Shown: positions 35,912 to 47,466 of the stretch, one piece after another
How positions within the stretch are numbered: position 1 is the stretch's first letter
Layout: the number at the start of each line of letters is the position of its first letter
Origin: Cladorhizidae sp. MBARI D1340-BT2
Taxonomy: Eukaryota > Porifera > Demospongiae > Poecilosclerida > Cladorhizidae
Assembly: GCA_028752905.1 (NCBI GenBank)
Contig: JAQNBH010000002.1
Coordinates: 38,534,277 to 38,598,276, forward strand
Direction of reading: 5' to 3'
Length of the DNA: 64,000 nt
The notes under the pieces: model-generated
Seen by the model: the letters and a program-made list of their open reading frames with translations, nothing else
The model's database searches: none
What the model was told of the DNA's origin: nothing
Translations under genes and position numbers: made by a program

Positions 35912-38121
35912 ATGGCATTCAGTGCTGCTGAAAAGCAATGTCGCTATCGTGAGCGAAGGAAAGCAGAGATGGGTGAGAAGGCATGGAAGCAGAAGGATGC
36001 AGAGAGGAAACGGCTAGCAACACAGCAGCAGTGGGGGAGAAGGAGTGACAGAAACTGAAGAGATGGAGAGCAGCCAAGAAAGCAAGCCAAACATCGCAGC
36101 AGGAGGCATACTCAGCACCATCCAGTCTGACTCGTGCAGTGAAGAGAGCACGTTTAGCATTGCCAACATCTCCCTGCAAGGTCCGGAAGGTGGTACAGGT
36201 GCTACATTATAAGTTCCAGTCTGAGGCAGCAGGAGATCCAGACCCACAGACTGCACAGTCACTTCCCCACTACACTTCCCCACATCAGTCACTTCCCCAC
36301 AACAGTCACTTCCCCCCATCAGTCACTTCCCCACATCAGTCACTTCCCCACAACAGTCACTTCCCCACAACAGTCACTTCCCCACAACAGTCACTTCCCC
36401 ACAACAGTCACTTCCCCACAACAGTCACTTCCCCACAACAGTCACTTCCCCACAACAGTCACTTCCCCCCAACAGTCACTTCCCCACAACAGTCACTTCC
36501 CCACAACAGTCACTTCCCCACAACAGTCACTTCCCCCCAACAGTCACTTCCCCACAACAGTCACTTCCCCACAACAGTCACTTCCCCACAACAGTCACTT
36601 CCCCACAACAGTCACTTCCCCACAACAGTCACTTCCCCACAACAGTCACTTCCCCACAACAGTCACTTCCCCACAACAGTCACTTCCCCACAACAGTCAC
36701 TTCCCCACAACAGTCACTTCCCCACAACAGTCACTTCCCCACAACAGTCACTTCCCCACAACAGTCACTTCCCCACAACAGTCACTTCCCCACAACAGTC
36801 ACTTCCCCACAACAGGCTACCAGATGAGGTGAAGGCTCCCATCAGAGAGTTTTATCTTCGCAGTGACATCAGTTGGATGGCACCTGGACGGAGAGACTGC
36901 ATTACAGTGGTTCGTGATGGGAAGAAAGTTCGAGAACAGCGCAGATACTTGATGATGACAACAGCAGAAGCCCATACCCTTTACCGACAGGAATTCTCAG
37001 AAGGTGATGCTGGTATGACCACCTTCAGGGCCCAGCGGCCAGATGTGGTGCTTTGCAAGGACAAGATGCCACACTCTGTCTGTGTATGCCAGTATCATGC
37101 CAACATAGAGACTATTTTGGAGAGCCTGAAACACATAGTACCTACAATCCCAGTAAGATATTCAGACCTGCTAAAGCTTGTGTGTTGTGATACTACCAAG
37201 GAGGACTGTATGTTTGGCCTGTGTGATGTCTGCAAGGAGAAGATATCCTTTGATAGTATTTCTGAGAACACCGAAGATGACCTGCTGGCTGAACCTGAGA
37301 AGTGGCTGGAATGGATGCGTAATGAGGATGGGCAATCAGAGAAGCAGAGAAGGCTGGTACAGTCGCAGATGCACTGACATCCCTGGCCCAGAAGCTACCG
37401 AACTTCAAGATCCACTGCTTTATTAAAAATAAGCAGTCATTAGCCTTCCATCATATGTATACCACTCCAAGAGCCCACAGTGCAGTCCTGCAGGTACGTG
37501 AAAGATGCAGGGCAATATGCAGCCTGTGCCACTGAGCTAATCAAAGGAGTTGATATCTTATATGTCCCAGCTGAAAAAATAAATGCCAAGCGACCAGCCC
37601 TTGATGTATTATGGGAGTCTGTAACAGCAGTTCCAGCTACCTTGAGTATCCATCGTGTACGTACACTTGGCTTGGGGAGAGTGCTGGTGTCCAAGTATTT
37701 AGAGCAGACAGGAACAGAACACCTGTTGCTCCAGCATCAGCCAATAGCAGTCCAGCCACTAGCAGCCAATCCTGCAAAGCAGTCACCTCCAGATGTCAAC
37801 ATTAGTGTTATCAAGCCAGGAGGATTTGTGGCAATCATCATGGAGACAGAGAGAGGTCGCTCCTACTTCCTACTTGTACATTGCCGTAATATCCTGCATC
37901 AAATCTGATTTACTAGTGGTGAAGTTTCTGAGGAAGGTCGGCAATTCTGGTGTCTACAGGGACCCAGAGTGTGAGGATGCTAGCCAGGAGCCAATGAAGA
38001 AGGCTCTTTTCCTTTGCCCGGAGCCACATGTGAACATGGCTGGTTCTCGCCTTAGATATATACATTTGAGTTCACAGATGCTCAGCATCAAATCATGTCC
38101 ACATTTACCACCAAGTAAATA
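35912..38121 (+). pseudogene. Decayed repetitive ORF of an unnamed, probably transposon-borne family
   Basis: The start reads MAFSAAEKQCRYRERRKAEM, a very basic N-terminus, then a frameshift to LKRWRAAKKASQTSQQEAYS and RAVKRARLALPTSPCKVRKV. A 17-residue repeat (36,258-36,815) follows, then LPDEVKAPIREFYLRSDIS, APGRRDCITV, and a Cys pattern with VCVCQYHANIETILE, CCDTTKEDCMFGLCDVCKEK. After FKIHCFIKNKQS the sequence jumps to VKDAGQYAACATELIKGVDI and VPATLSIHRVRT, and ends with FVAIIMETERGRSYFLLV. I associate this order with an uncharacterised, highly repeated ORF family in fish and invertebrates; the acidic core that normally lies between the last two blocks seems deleted. The name and function of the family are unknown to me. 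Confidence 0.5.
36258..36815 (+). repeat. 17-bp minisatellite inside the unnamed ORF
   Basis: About 33 units of CACTTCCCCACAACAGT. Three units make 51 bp, so the frame cycles and gives a 17-residue repeat (SLPHNSHFPTTVTSPQQ). None of the three frames contains a stop, so slippage by any number of whole units leaves a readable array, though the frame beyond it would change. Confidence 0.93.
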
Positions 38122-38191
38122 AAGAGGCATAGGCTCAACTACATGAGACTGTAACAGACAAAGTCTAGAAAATAACAATAATGATGTAGTA

Positions 38192-40506
38192 CAGTAGGAG
38201 ACAAAAAAAAGTTCCAGTTCTGTACCCGTTCCAACGGTGGGTAAGGAAAACAGAAACGCGAATCAACGCATAAAAACCTGACGAATAACGCATAACAAAC
38301 GCCGTTAAGTTTACGTTTCCAATTTTTTTATCTAAGCGCTTATTTTATAAACGCGTGTGCACGCGCGCATTGGGCGGGCGCCAGGTGTGCTAAATCTAGC
38401 GAGTGTTTTTTCCCTCTCTTTAGTTTTCTTCGCTGATATCATTTTGCTCTTCAAGAAGTTTACTGCTGACAGAAGTAAGTAGTAGTTATTTCTCTTCCTA
38501 GCCTTTTGGCCTGTGTCCACTAGTATCCTTCAGCTCTACTTGTATTAGCTATTAGCTTTGCCTTCTTGTTGGCAACTACTCAGTTTAGACAAGATGAAGC
38601 TTGCCATATAGTTTTGTAGAGGTTAGGTTTTCTAAGCATAGTATTAGGTAAAGCCTGGTGTAGACTAAGGCTTGCAAAACAAAGCCCTCCTCCCTCCCCC
38701 GTTTTTAAATGCCCTTTAGTGGCTAGCAAGCCTTGCCTTAGAGAAACTTCACGAGTAGCTTAGCAGACCTTGCCTTAGAAAGGTTGAAGAGTTTACAGAG
38801 CGTCTAGTAGCTTAGCATTTAACCTCTAGAACCCCATAGCTAAGCTTTTGTATGCAACAAGCCACGTCAGAATGGCCTCACTTCAACCATGTATAGACCA
38901 AGAGATGGTACGATGCATTTACACATTGATATTTTGGCTAACAGAGAAGAACTGTCAGTGTAGCCCTTAAGCATGGTGGAATATGGGTCATGTCTTTGGT
39001 GGCAGGTGTACTGGAAGAGTGGAAAAGTTACGTCAAGAACATAAATGCATTTCTCTATTGCATGGTGGATGTCTCATTGTACATGCAACAGGACTCCGGC
39101 TTCTATGGTTCGAGTTGTAGGATAAGTTGGTCCTTGATGCCCCCCCATCGACTTACACATATTAGTTGATTTCTCTCCTACAATCAGTTTCCAACCTACT
39201 TCTCCATGGACCCTATTAAACTGTAATGAGAGAAGAGTCGATCCAGCAGGCATACAAGTGTGCTTGCAAAAGAATGGAAAATTATATTGATAGTGAACTG
39301 ACCGTCATTTTTATTATGTGAAGATGTCTATTATGTGAAGATGTCTACTAACATAAGGCAAGTACATATACGATTCACACAAAAATATACACGTCAGAGA
39401 AACGGTACGAATGTCGTCTTTTGTCATGCCAATTGGGTCGTCTTGGTTGTGACAGCCAAGCCTTGTATGATAGTGTGTTTAATTGTCATGAAAGTTCACT
39501 GGTGATAGTTATGCATGCTCATTGCTCAATTATTATGGTAACCAGTGAACAAAATTTAGCAATTTTGTAAAGTACAACATTCAAGTTCAAACAATCCTGA
39601 GTGCAGTCTGTGGATCTTGAGTTGGACTGCATTCACCAATCCATATAACATCCACTATGCCACAAGTCATCTCGCCCATCTTCTTTTCATCTGGAAAGGT
39701 AGGGTAGGGAGGAGAATTGTAATATTACCTTGCCTTTAAGATTTGGAAATCAAATGTTTCACCAATACAATCTAAGCTTGCCAAAGAGTAGCAAGTTTGC
39801 TAAGGAGTAAACCAAGCAGGCAAGATTGTCTTGGGTCCTTCAAGCCCCCAAACTAAACTCCTAGCCACAACCCAGGCAAAGCTATGTTCATAAGCTTACT
39901 TTTCAAATTTAGAATAAGCTAATCAATCAAGCTTCCTTAAACTAAGGCAAACCAGCTTATAAACTATAAGCTTAAACCAAGTTGCCAGATAAACCAAGCT
40001 TAGCAAGCTTTAGAAATGATAGACAGCATTACCTTGTTCTACGTGTCTGATGAACTGACAGTAGGTGGAAGGTCCATCCTAAAGCGGTCCTGCACCACAG
40101 AACGGTGCGCAGTGAAATGTGTAGTCCTAGTTAGGTCTGTAGCACAGACGCTGAAGCTAGTCAACAGTTATTTCGTCGGTCCGCTTCACCAGCTCCTCTA
40201 TTCCTTCGAGGTTTGCACTAATATCGATGGCCTTTCGCTGCAGAACGACTTTAAGAAGCGAGAGGTTGCCAAACGGACGAACAAGCTAGAGAACGACGCC
40301 AATTGTAACTTGAAGCACGAGGCTGGAGAACGACCGCGCGAACAAGGGCGAGATAATTAAATCGCAAACGAGTTTGAAACGCGAAGGAAAAAAAATTACT
40401 CGCCGTTGGAACGGACCTGTTACTAAACGACGTTGGAACGACGTTGAAAATAGCGCGAACGGAATAGTAACGCAACGGAACTGGAACTTTTTTTTGTCTC
40501 CTACTG
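38192..40506. mobile_element. TA-flanked DNA element TcA (Tc1/mariner-like ends)
   Basis: Terminal inverted repeats begin CAGTAGGAGACAAAAAAAAG and continue TTCCAGTTC, 29 bp identical at both ends, and are flanked by TA on each side. CAGT termini with TA duplications point to the Tc1/mariner/pogo group. It has no clear transposase ORF. A weak plus-strand resemblance at about 38,968-39,100 (LKHGGIWVM, MQQDSG) could be a very decayed Tc1-type core. The rest looks non-coding. Confidence 0.75.
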
Positions 40507-41095
40507 TACATATATTATGATTTTCCCCATCTTTTGAATTCTTATCCTTGTTCTGCATTTGTAAATGGGACAGGGCAACAATAACCTTGTTTCTAGGGAT
40601 AATTAATATCCTATTAACAATTAAATTCATAGTTAATACATAGTATGCATTTAGACAGGTAGGCAAGGTGGATTTCTTGAGACATGTGGGTGTGAACATT
40701 CTGTAACTCCGTTACCATACATGTAACTCCGTTACCGAACATCAGTCAAGTTAAATATTTTACTGATAATGGAAAATGCAGTAATAGCCAGCATATTTGG
40801 TTCTGTAATGCTTAGATAAATGTAAATAAAATGGTTCCTAATTAAAAAAAAAAATTCAATAAGGAACAGCATATGGTGGGAGTTTGCGTATAGCGCCAAA
40901 AACAGATGTTAATTTTCAGTAACTCCGTTATACCAGTCAAACTTTTGCTAATAATTGTGATATCGTTGATTATTTTAATTTTTGTGTATATTGTGATAAA
41001 AGTACTTATCAAGACCTACACATATATATATACATATAAAACTCTTGGCATTTCCTATTATTTTGTGGAGCTATGCTCATTTATTAGGCTTCTGT

Positions 41096-41284
41096 TAGTA
41101 AGGCTATTGGAGAAGTGGAAGCAGAAGCATCTGTCAAGGCTACAGCTAAGAAATACCATCTATCAGTCTCCATGCTCTGCAAACGATGTCTAGTTGAAAA
41201 GGGCGGAGTGGTTTTGGGCAAAAGAGGCGTTTGGGCAAAAGAGGCGGTACATTTTAATGCCTAATGAAAAAGGTCATTGAATAG
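41096..41284 (+). pseudogene. HTH (psq/CENP-B-like) exon, unit D
   Basis: It lacks the usual acceptor: the break from foreign sequence falls at TTATTAGGCTTCTG. It carries a 16-17 bp tandem duplication (TTTGGGCAAAAGAGGCG), which shifts the frame after VLGKRG. Otherwise matches the other copies. Confidence 0.55.
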
Positions 41285-41680
41285 CCCAGGGCTTCCTCTA
41301 GCCACTGGTACCAATTTCAAATCTTTAGCACTTAGCAATCTGGAGTTATTTAGGTCGAGGTTTTTTGACATTCGAGTTTTTGAGGTCCCTCCACTTTAGG
41401 GTCTATAACTTGCCCATAGTTATACCTATGAAACATATTTTAGTATCAAAAGAGAGCACACAGAGAGACCTCTCTTTTGAGTTATATATGAAATCCATAC
41501 CATGAAGTTTGCAGAATCTACGGAGCTCTAAAGTTGTAACCATAAGTAAAATAAAAAAATGCAACTGTTTCCCCACAGAGGTGTCTCTATTGCCTAGTTC
41601 AGTATAAGTGTCTCGGTTGCTTAATTCAGCTTATGTCGCTCTGTGGCCTAGTACATCATATGTGTCTATGAGGCTTAGTT
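41285..41680. repeat. HTH flank and 27-bp minisatellite with empty PB1 site, unit D
   Basis: After the conserved flank, 27-bp units run uninterrupted through CTCGGTTGCTTAATTCAGC. The TTAA at 41,621-41,624 is exactly the site occupied by PB1 in units A, B and C. It is a pre-insertion allele and confirms TTAA as the target. Confidence 0.88.
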
Positions 41681-42896
41681 CACTTTCCCCAAGGGGCAGT
41701 GAAAATTATGACAGGCTGGGGAAAATCCAACCTCTTGTCAGCCATTTTCAACACAATTTTTCATCAATAAAGTCCGAACTGCGAGATTGCAATCGATGAG
41801 GCTATGATCAACTTTCAAGGTCATTCATCACTGAAGCAATACATGCCATTGAAACCCATCAAAAGAGGAATCAAGGTGTGGGTTCGGGATGATAGCCGAA
41901 ACGGTTTTTTCACACAGTTAGAGATTTACACGGGGGAAAAGAAAGGTGCAGTTGAACACCACTTGGGGGCAAGAGTGGTCAAGGAACTAACTGAGGACCT
42001 ACAGGGCAAGTGGCACATGCACGTGTACTTTGACAGCTCTTTTACCTCACATAGTCTGTTGGTTGATTTGGAGAGGAGAGGGAGTTATGGATGTGGGACA
42101 GCCAGGAAAGACAGGCGTGGTTTACCCGAGGAGCTGGAGAAAGGAAAAGGTAAAATGTGCACTAGATTAACACAAGTTAGTGTTATGCCACAAACATTTT
42201 GGGGTTGTATATCAGTTCATGCATGTTATTTACCACAACTATGAGATACTCATTATATGAACTTCTAAACATTTTTAGGGGCCAGTCACTAACCACGCAA
42301 TGTGGAAAAGTGTGTGCAAATGCATGGCAGGACCAAAAAATCTGAAAGTCATGATTATGTACACCAACAGCGACCCCAAGAGCGTCACCTCAGTCATTCG
42401 GCATACAAACAATGGCAGCAGAGAGGAAATAAGCTGCCCTTTAGCTATCCTGTCCTACAATAAATACATGGGAGGAGGGGATCAGATCAGAGGATATTAT
42501 AGGTGCAGGGTGAAAAGCTACAAAGACATATTTAACTTTCTGATCGATGTGGCCATAACAAACGCCTTCATTCTACACAAAGGATGGTCAGGAGGCGGAA
42601 GTGAACTTACGATCAAGAAGTTCAGGATTCAGTTAGCCAAGGAGATAATTGGAAGTTATTGTAGCCGACGCAGAGCTGGGTGTGGCTCCATTATCAAGAG
42701 TCTTCCTTTCCTCCACTTCCCAATAAAGAACCCTGTAACCTCTGGGAAGCGCAGTCGAGGACGTTACACTTACTGCTACCAGCAACAAAAGAGATCGGAC
42801 AGCCAGTGGTACTGACAGGATTGTGGCATATGGCTATGCCACACTGGAATTGCGAGCACCGACTGCTACCTATTGTGGCACAAAAACAAATTATAG
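41681..42896 (+). pseudogene. P2 piggyBac transposase relic, unit D (best preserved)
   Basis: Exon 1 includes MINFQGHSSLKQYMPLKPIK, YFDSSFTSHSLLVDLERRG and GSYGCGTARKDRRG, with a donor at 42,149 (GAAAAG|GTAAAATG). Exon 2 starts at 42,279 and stays open from LKVMIMYTNSDP through NAFILHKGWSGGGSELTIKK, IQLAKEIIGSYCSRRRAGCG to RSDSQWY. It lacks the frameshift after NAFIL found in A, B, C and E. The TGA after SQWY and the GGGD contraction are still present, so it too is inactive. Confidence 0.88.
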
Positions 42897-43069
42897 TCAT
42901 GTTATTGGAATATAACCTTCTCTCTCCATATGTACCAATGTACTACATTGTATTCATATAAAATGATATTTTTTGTGCGTAATCAAATACAGCACGTTGC
43001 CATTCATCAACCACTTTAGTTATTGCAATTTGGTTTCACTAGAATCACAGCGTTAGCTTTGACAAGCTA

Positions 43070-45191
43070 CAGTAGCGGCCAAAAAAAACTTTACGTACCG
43101 TTGCGTTGGGTAAACGTTCAACGCTTCTACGTTTCTTAAGAAACGCTCAAGCAACGCTCAAGGAACGCACAGATAACGCTCAAGCAACGTATTGCGAACG
43201 CAACGCACGAACCGTTTATTTAATTACCCGAAACGCGCAATCAACATTCGGTATCCTATACCACGTGTTCGATAGAGCGCGTAAAGTCACAGTCGGCCTA
43301 CTGTTGATTACTGTTCTGTTTTGTTGCAGCTTCTACTTTTGATTTGTCCTGGGAATGGCTCACAGAAGAACTCTCGCTGCTACCTTCGCTCTGAGCAGTA
43401 AGTGTAACACTAGGTAGAACTCCAATGGCTTGAACCTCTAGCGCCTATCTGTGGTAGTGACCCAGCCTTTACACTTCAGTCTAGTTGTTAGTGTTACAGA
43501 CAGTATTTAAAACGAAACCCCCCAAAACAAAAGCTAGAACAGTGGATCCAGTAATGATAATTATACTGACTATTGTTTGGTCTTCTGGCAGAATGAAAGT
43601 TCTGGGTGGCTGTACCAAGCAGCAATGTTTTAGGGTGCTCCTCAATGGGAGTGGGAGGCCAAGGCAGTGAGGGTGATATATAATGGCAAGATTTCAGCTA
43701 TTGTTAAGTTTTAAATCAAATGCTTTAAATCAAGTTCATGTGTGATTTACTATTTTGAAATGCAGTTACCAGGCAGCCATGGAGGAAGAATTCAAGCGTC
43801 ATGGAAGACGAGGATTACAGTTCTTCACTCTACATCTGTGGTGGCGGGGTCAGGACTGGACTTGTTCAATAACTATATAGTTGTTGTTGAAATTATCATT
43901 ATTTTATATCTTCTTATTGATAATTTAATAAGAAAATGTAACACCTCTAACTACCCAACACACGAAAGTTTTGCCAACTTGATATCACAAGTGATTTCCA
44001 AATAAACCTCCCCGTGGCCTAACCCTCCAGGTGTCTGTTCTACTTCTGACATCTACAGTTAATCAAAATTGTGTTATGCTGTCCACCAATTCAGCTTTGG
44101 ACTTGGGCTTCACTTCTCTCCTGATGTACTCTTTCAAACTCGTGTCACAGGTCTTCAATGGGGTTGGCATCTTGAAACTCAGGAGGCATCCTCCATCAAT
44201 TTATATCGAACTCCTTAGCCAGCCTGGATGTACGTTTGGGGTCAGTGTCCTGCATGAAGAGGTGATGGGAGCAAACATCCTTTACAAAGGGTAAAAAGGG
44301 TCTAGTGAAGAATTTGAACAAAAAGTGGGGCTCTCATAATACTGGCCCACACATTTACCTTCACCAAATGTTTCACGCTATAATAAAATAAACAGGTTTA
44401 AAACACCCGAGTATAAATCTACACCTTATTACACACATCAGCTTATTACACACATCAGCACATTGGCTCTAACCAAAATACCATCAAGACTCAGGCCTAG
44501 ATTATCATTAGCCACTAGCAACCAACATAGCTTTAGTGTGACACAGAAAGCTTCTACACTAGATATTAACTTTCACATAGTTCCATCCCAAAACTAGTTC
44601 AACACAAACTTTATTGGCTTCTCTTATCAGTTGGCATTACCTCTGCCTTCAACATAAGCAATGTCCTGCAAAGCAAGACTGGGTTCCCTTCGCTGTGAAT
44701 GAGAACTGCAGTTGGTATGCTGTCTTCTCATCATATTCCAAGCATCTTTTCGACCACGAGTTTTGGGCCAGCAATAAAAAACTCGGCTCCATGGCTGTGA
44801 GGCGATACCAGTCTCGCAGTGCTTGACAAAACTGGACGCTTTGCCTTGTTGCTGTCAGGCCCTCTTCAAAATACAGACGATAGCTGCAGCCTTGAATCCT
44901 CTAGATCCTAAAGAATAAAATTCTATTAAGAAGGCATCTTGATTCTGAAAGAATAACCGCTAGAGCAACGACAGTTAGCCTTTCTCCGGCCTTCGTCGAT
45001 CTGGCATGCGCTGGAGAAATTCAATTTTACAACGCTCAATTAACGATCCCTAAACGTTTTTGGCCAACGTTTAGCGAACGTATGGCAAACGTTTGGCGAA
45101 CGTTCGGCGAACGTATGCCTAACGGTACAGCAACGCTGCGACTCAAACGTCCAACGCAAACGGTACGTAAAGTTTTTTTTGGCCTCTGCTG
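43070..45191 (-). mobile_element. Tc1-type DNA element TcB
   Basis: Inverted termini read CAGTAGCGGCCAAAAAAAAC at the left and CAGCAGAGGCCAAAAAAAAC at the right, both continuing TTTACGTACCGTT, about 40 bp nearly identical, flanked by TA. It contains a minus-strand Tc1-type transposase relic. Left of it is the P2 3' flank of unit D; right of it is the middle of PB1, so the element also marks a rearrangement point. Confidence 0.85.
44035..44285 (-). pseudogene. Tc1/mariner-type transposase C-terminal relic
   Basis: Read on the minus strand: HHLFMQDTDPKRTSRLAKEF, then WRMPPEFQDANPIEDL, HEF, YIRREVKPKSKAELVDSI. These match the block of Tc1-type DDE transposases holding the second Asp (QD.DPKHTS) and the third acidic residue (NPIE). 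Stops after FDIN and EDL, and frameshifts, kill it. Upstream parts of the protein were not recognised with confidence. Confidence 0.82.
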
Positions 45192-45193
45192 TA

Positions 45194-47410
45194 TTTATGT
45201 GTTACAGAGAATGTGAGGTGTGGTGCTATAGTAGAGGTTCATGTAGTACTACTAGTCCACCACCACAAGGTACTGGTAATAGGCAGGCCCAGTCCCGAGT
45301 TTGTAGTAGCTCATCTAGCACTAGTTATCAGATAATACCAGTCGAAGGTCTGCTGGAGAAAAAAAAAGACAATTCTGGCCCAAACTCAGCTTTGCTCGGT
45401 GTAACAAGTTCGTTACTAGGTGCTTTTTATCTTTTTTTTTTACTATTGACGTGTGGGACCTCCATGTGAGAGAGACTAATATGTATGTTTCTAGGGTGGG
45501 GCTCCCCCATAATTGGCATGATACATGTGAAGAAGAAATGGAGGCTTTTGTAGAACTTTTGATTGTTATGGGCATTTCAAAACTTCCCCATATAGACATG
45601 TACTGGTCCTGTGAATATCCTGATTTGTCATGTAGTTTGGTGAGTAGAGTAATGCCCCTTTGGAGGTTTAGGCAGTTGATGCGGCTACATGCATGTCAAC
45701 TCCATTGCTAGCTCACAGGTAACATCTGGTAATCCCAATTATGATAGGCTGTATAAGCTTTGAAAGCGAGTATTGTTTGCATCAGGCATCAGGAGCTTAG
45801 CATTGATGAAGCCATGATTCCCTATCAAGGGAGGCTTGGCTTCAAGCAATATATGAAGGATGAGCCTACGAAATGGGGCATAAAAGTATTTGTGCTTTTG
45901 GATGCAAGGAATGGTTATATTTATCGATTACAAATTTATACTGGGAAGAATGTGGAAACAGGAGATAGTACAGGTTTGTGTAGTCGGGTAGTGTTAGATT
46001 TGTTGGAGGGATTTGAGCACAAGAACTTTCAGGTATACATGGATAACTTTTATACAAGTCCTAATTTATTTCACACAATGACTATTAGAGGGGTTGGTGC
46101 ATGTGGCACAGCTAGGCCTAATAGGAAAAACTTTCCTAAGGAGTTACTTACAAAGTGGAAGAATAGAGGAAAATATGATTACAGATCAAATAGTTCACTC
46201 CTGGCTTTAGTGGGTAGACAAGGGTGTGATTGACATGATGACTAATATGCATGCAGCTTTGTGGCAAGGACAACAACCAACTGTGAAACATCATCAGCTT
46301 GATGGTTCTCGACTGAATGTGTCTTGCCCCCCTCCCTGTTTACCTGATTATTAATCATTCATGAGGGGTGTCTACCAAATATGCAAACACCCCCTTCCAC
46401 CATCTCTTTGATTTTCTACCGAAATTGTAGTAGCCCATTCTTTGGTCTGCTCTGGTAGAAGTTTTTTTTTTGAACACCTTTATTGAATGCCTTTATCTGT
46501 TTTCTTTTTCAAACACTTCTCTACATAAGAGGCAGGATAGTTATTTAGATCTTCGGATTAGCTTAGTAAAAACATTGATTGGTTCCTATTCTTCTCGCTG
46601 GCGTATAGGCCTTGTATGTTTCCTACATCCCAGCTAGAACGTCTCAATTTGCAACTAGGTCATTTCCCCCTTCTACTTCTGTTTGGTGTGCATAAAAATG
46701 GTTGGAGGCATGAAAGCCTAAATGAGTGTGGTTACTGTAGGTTCATTTGTGCATTGGATCTGACCGTATCATACCTTGGTGGAATATTAGTGTTGCATGT
46801 ATTCTCTTTGTTCTCGTGACCATGAAATATAAGTTGTGTATGGTGTATGTCCGTGCCTCTTGGTAAAAAGTGTGGATACTTGTGTCTAATAATGCATTTT
46901 TCTCTATTGTTGTGTCTTGGTGTTCTAGATGCCTGGGAAGTGTTGATAGAGCTGGTCTTGCCCTTCTACACACACACACACACACAACATGTATTACAAT
47001 GCTACTCTCTCACTCTCCTTCATTCTTCATCAAATTACCCACCCACATTCTACCCACACACACATACTTTTTCTATTCAAATATTCGATTCATATATTGT
47101 CTGTTCAAAATGTTTTGTCTTAGGAAGTTTTAGGATTGTTATTGTCTTGATTCTGTGTCAAATTATATGAATATGCCCAAATATAATTATGGTATATAAA
47201 TGTTGGTTCAATTTTGAAAAGCTTGCCAAATGCTGGATATTTGGTCCTTGGGTTTCATTAAAAAATCAGGATGTACAGCAATCACTGGGCTTCCATATGA
47301 ACGAGGTTTCCTGTGCTGATGTCCTATAAGAAGCTCGAGGGGAAAATTAGTAATTAAATCGTTAATTATTTTACCGCGGGTACTAGGAAAGTCGGCGCTT
47401 AATCGGTTAA
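45194..47410 (+). mobile_element. piggyBac-type element PB1, copy E (5' truncated)
   Basis: It starts abruptly at TTTATGTGTTACAG inside PB1, directly after TcB, and keeps the 3' terminus GGCGCTTAATCGG with TTAA at 47,407. The N-terminal exon and DPPSL repeat are missing. It has a 6-bp duplication (GCATCA) near 45,783. Confidence 0.9.
45451..46819 (+). pseudogene. PB1 transposase relic, copy E
   Basis: It retains WDLHVRETNMYVSRVGLP, EEEMEAFVELLIVMGIS, then LSIDEAMIPYQGRLGFKQYM, YMDNFYTSPNLF and RKNFPKELLTKWKNRG in one frame (45,760-46,233). It carries the same 2-bp loss before VIDMM and the same missing DRGDQ as the other copies; CLPDY is followed by an extra stop here. Confidence 0.87.
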
Positions 47411-47466
47411 TTCAGCATAAGTCGCTCTGTGGCCTAGTACATCATATGTGTCTATGAGGCTTAGTT

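Larger units (their letters stand above)
35007..41095 (+). mobile_element. Unnamed repetitive element interrupting the array (contains TcA)
   Basis: Foreign sequence between the end of unit C and the HTH exon of unit D. GTAACTCCGTTAC-type motifs occur near both ends (35,380-35,575 and 40,703-40,930), suggesting one element later split by TcA at 38,192-40,506. It carries a decayed ORF on the plus strand (35,912-38,121). I found no terminal inverted repeat or target duplication, so the ends are set only by the breaks in the tandem unit. Confidence 0.5.

Noticed and set aside
40016..40360. Plus-strand frame of 114 codons inside TcA
   Set aside because: No transposase motif; its end overlaps the subterminal inverted region, so coding is unlikely.
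44614..44826. Plus-strand frame MASLISWHYLCLQHKQ inside TcB
   Set aside because: The element's transposase relic is on the minus strand and this frame has no recognised motif.
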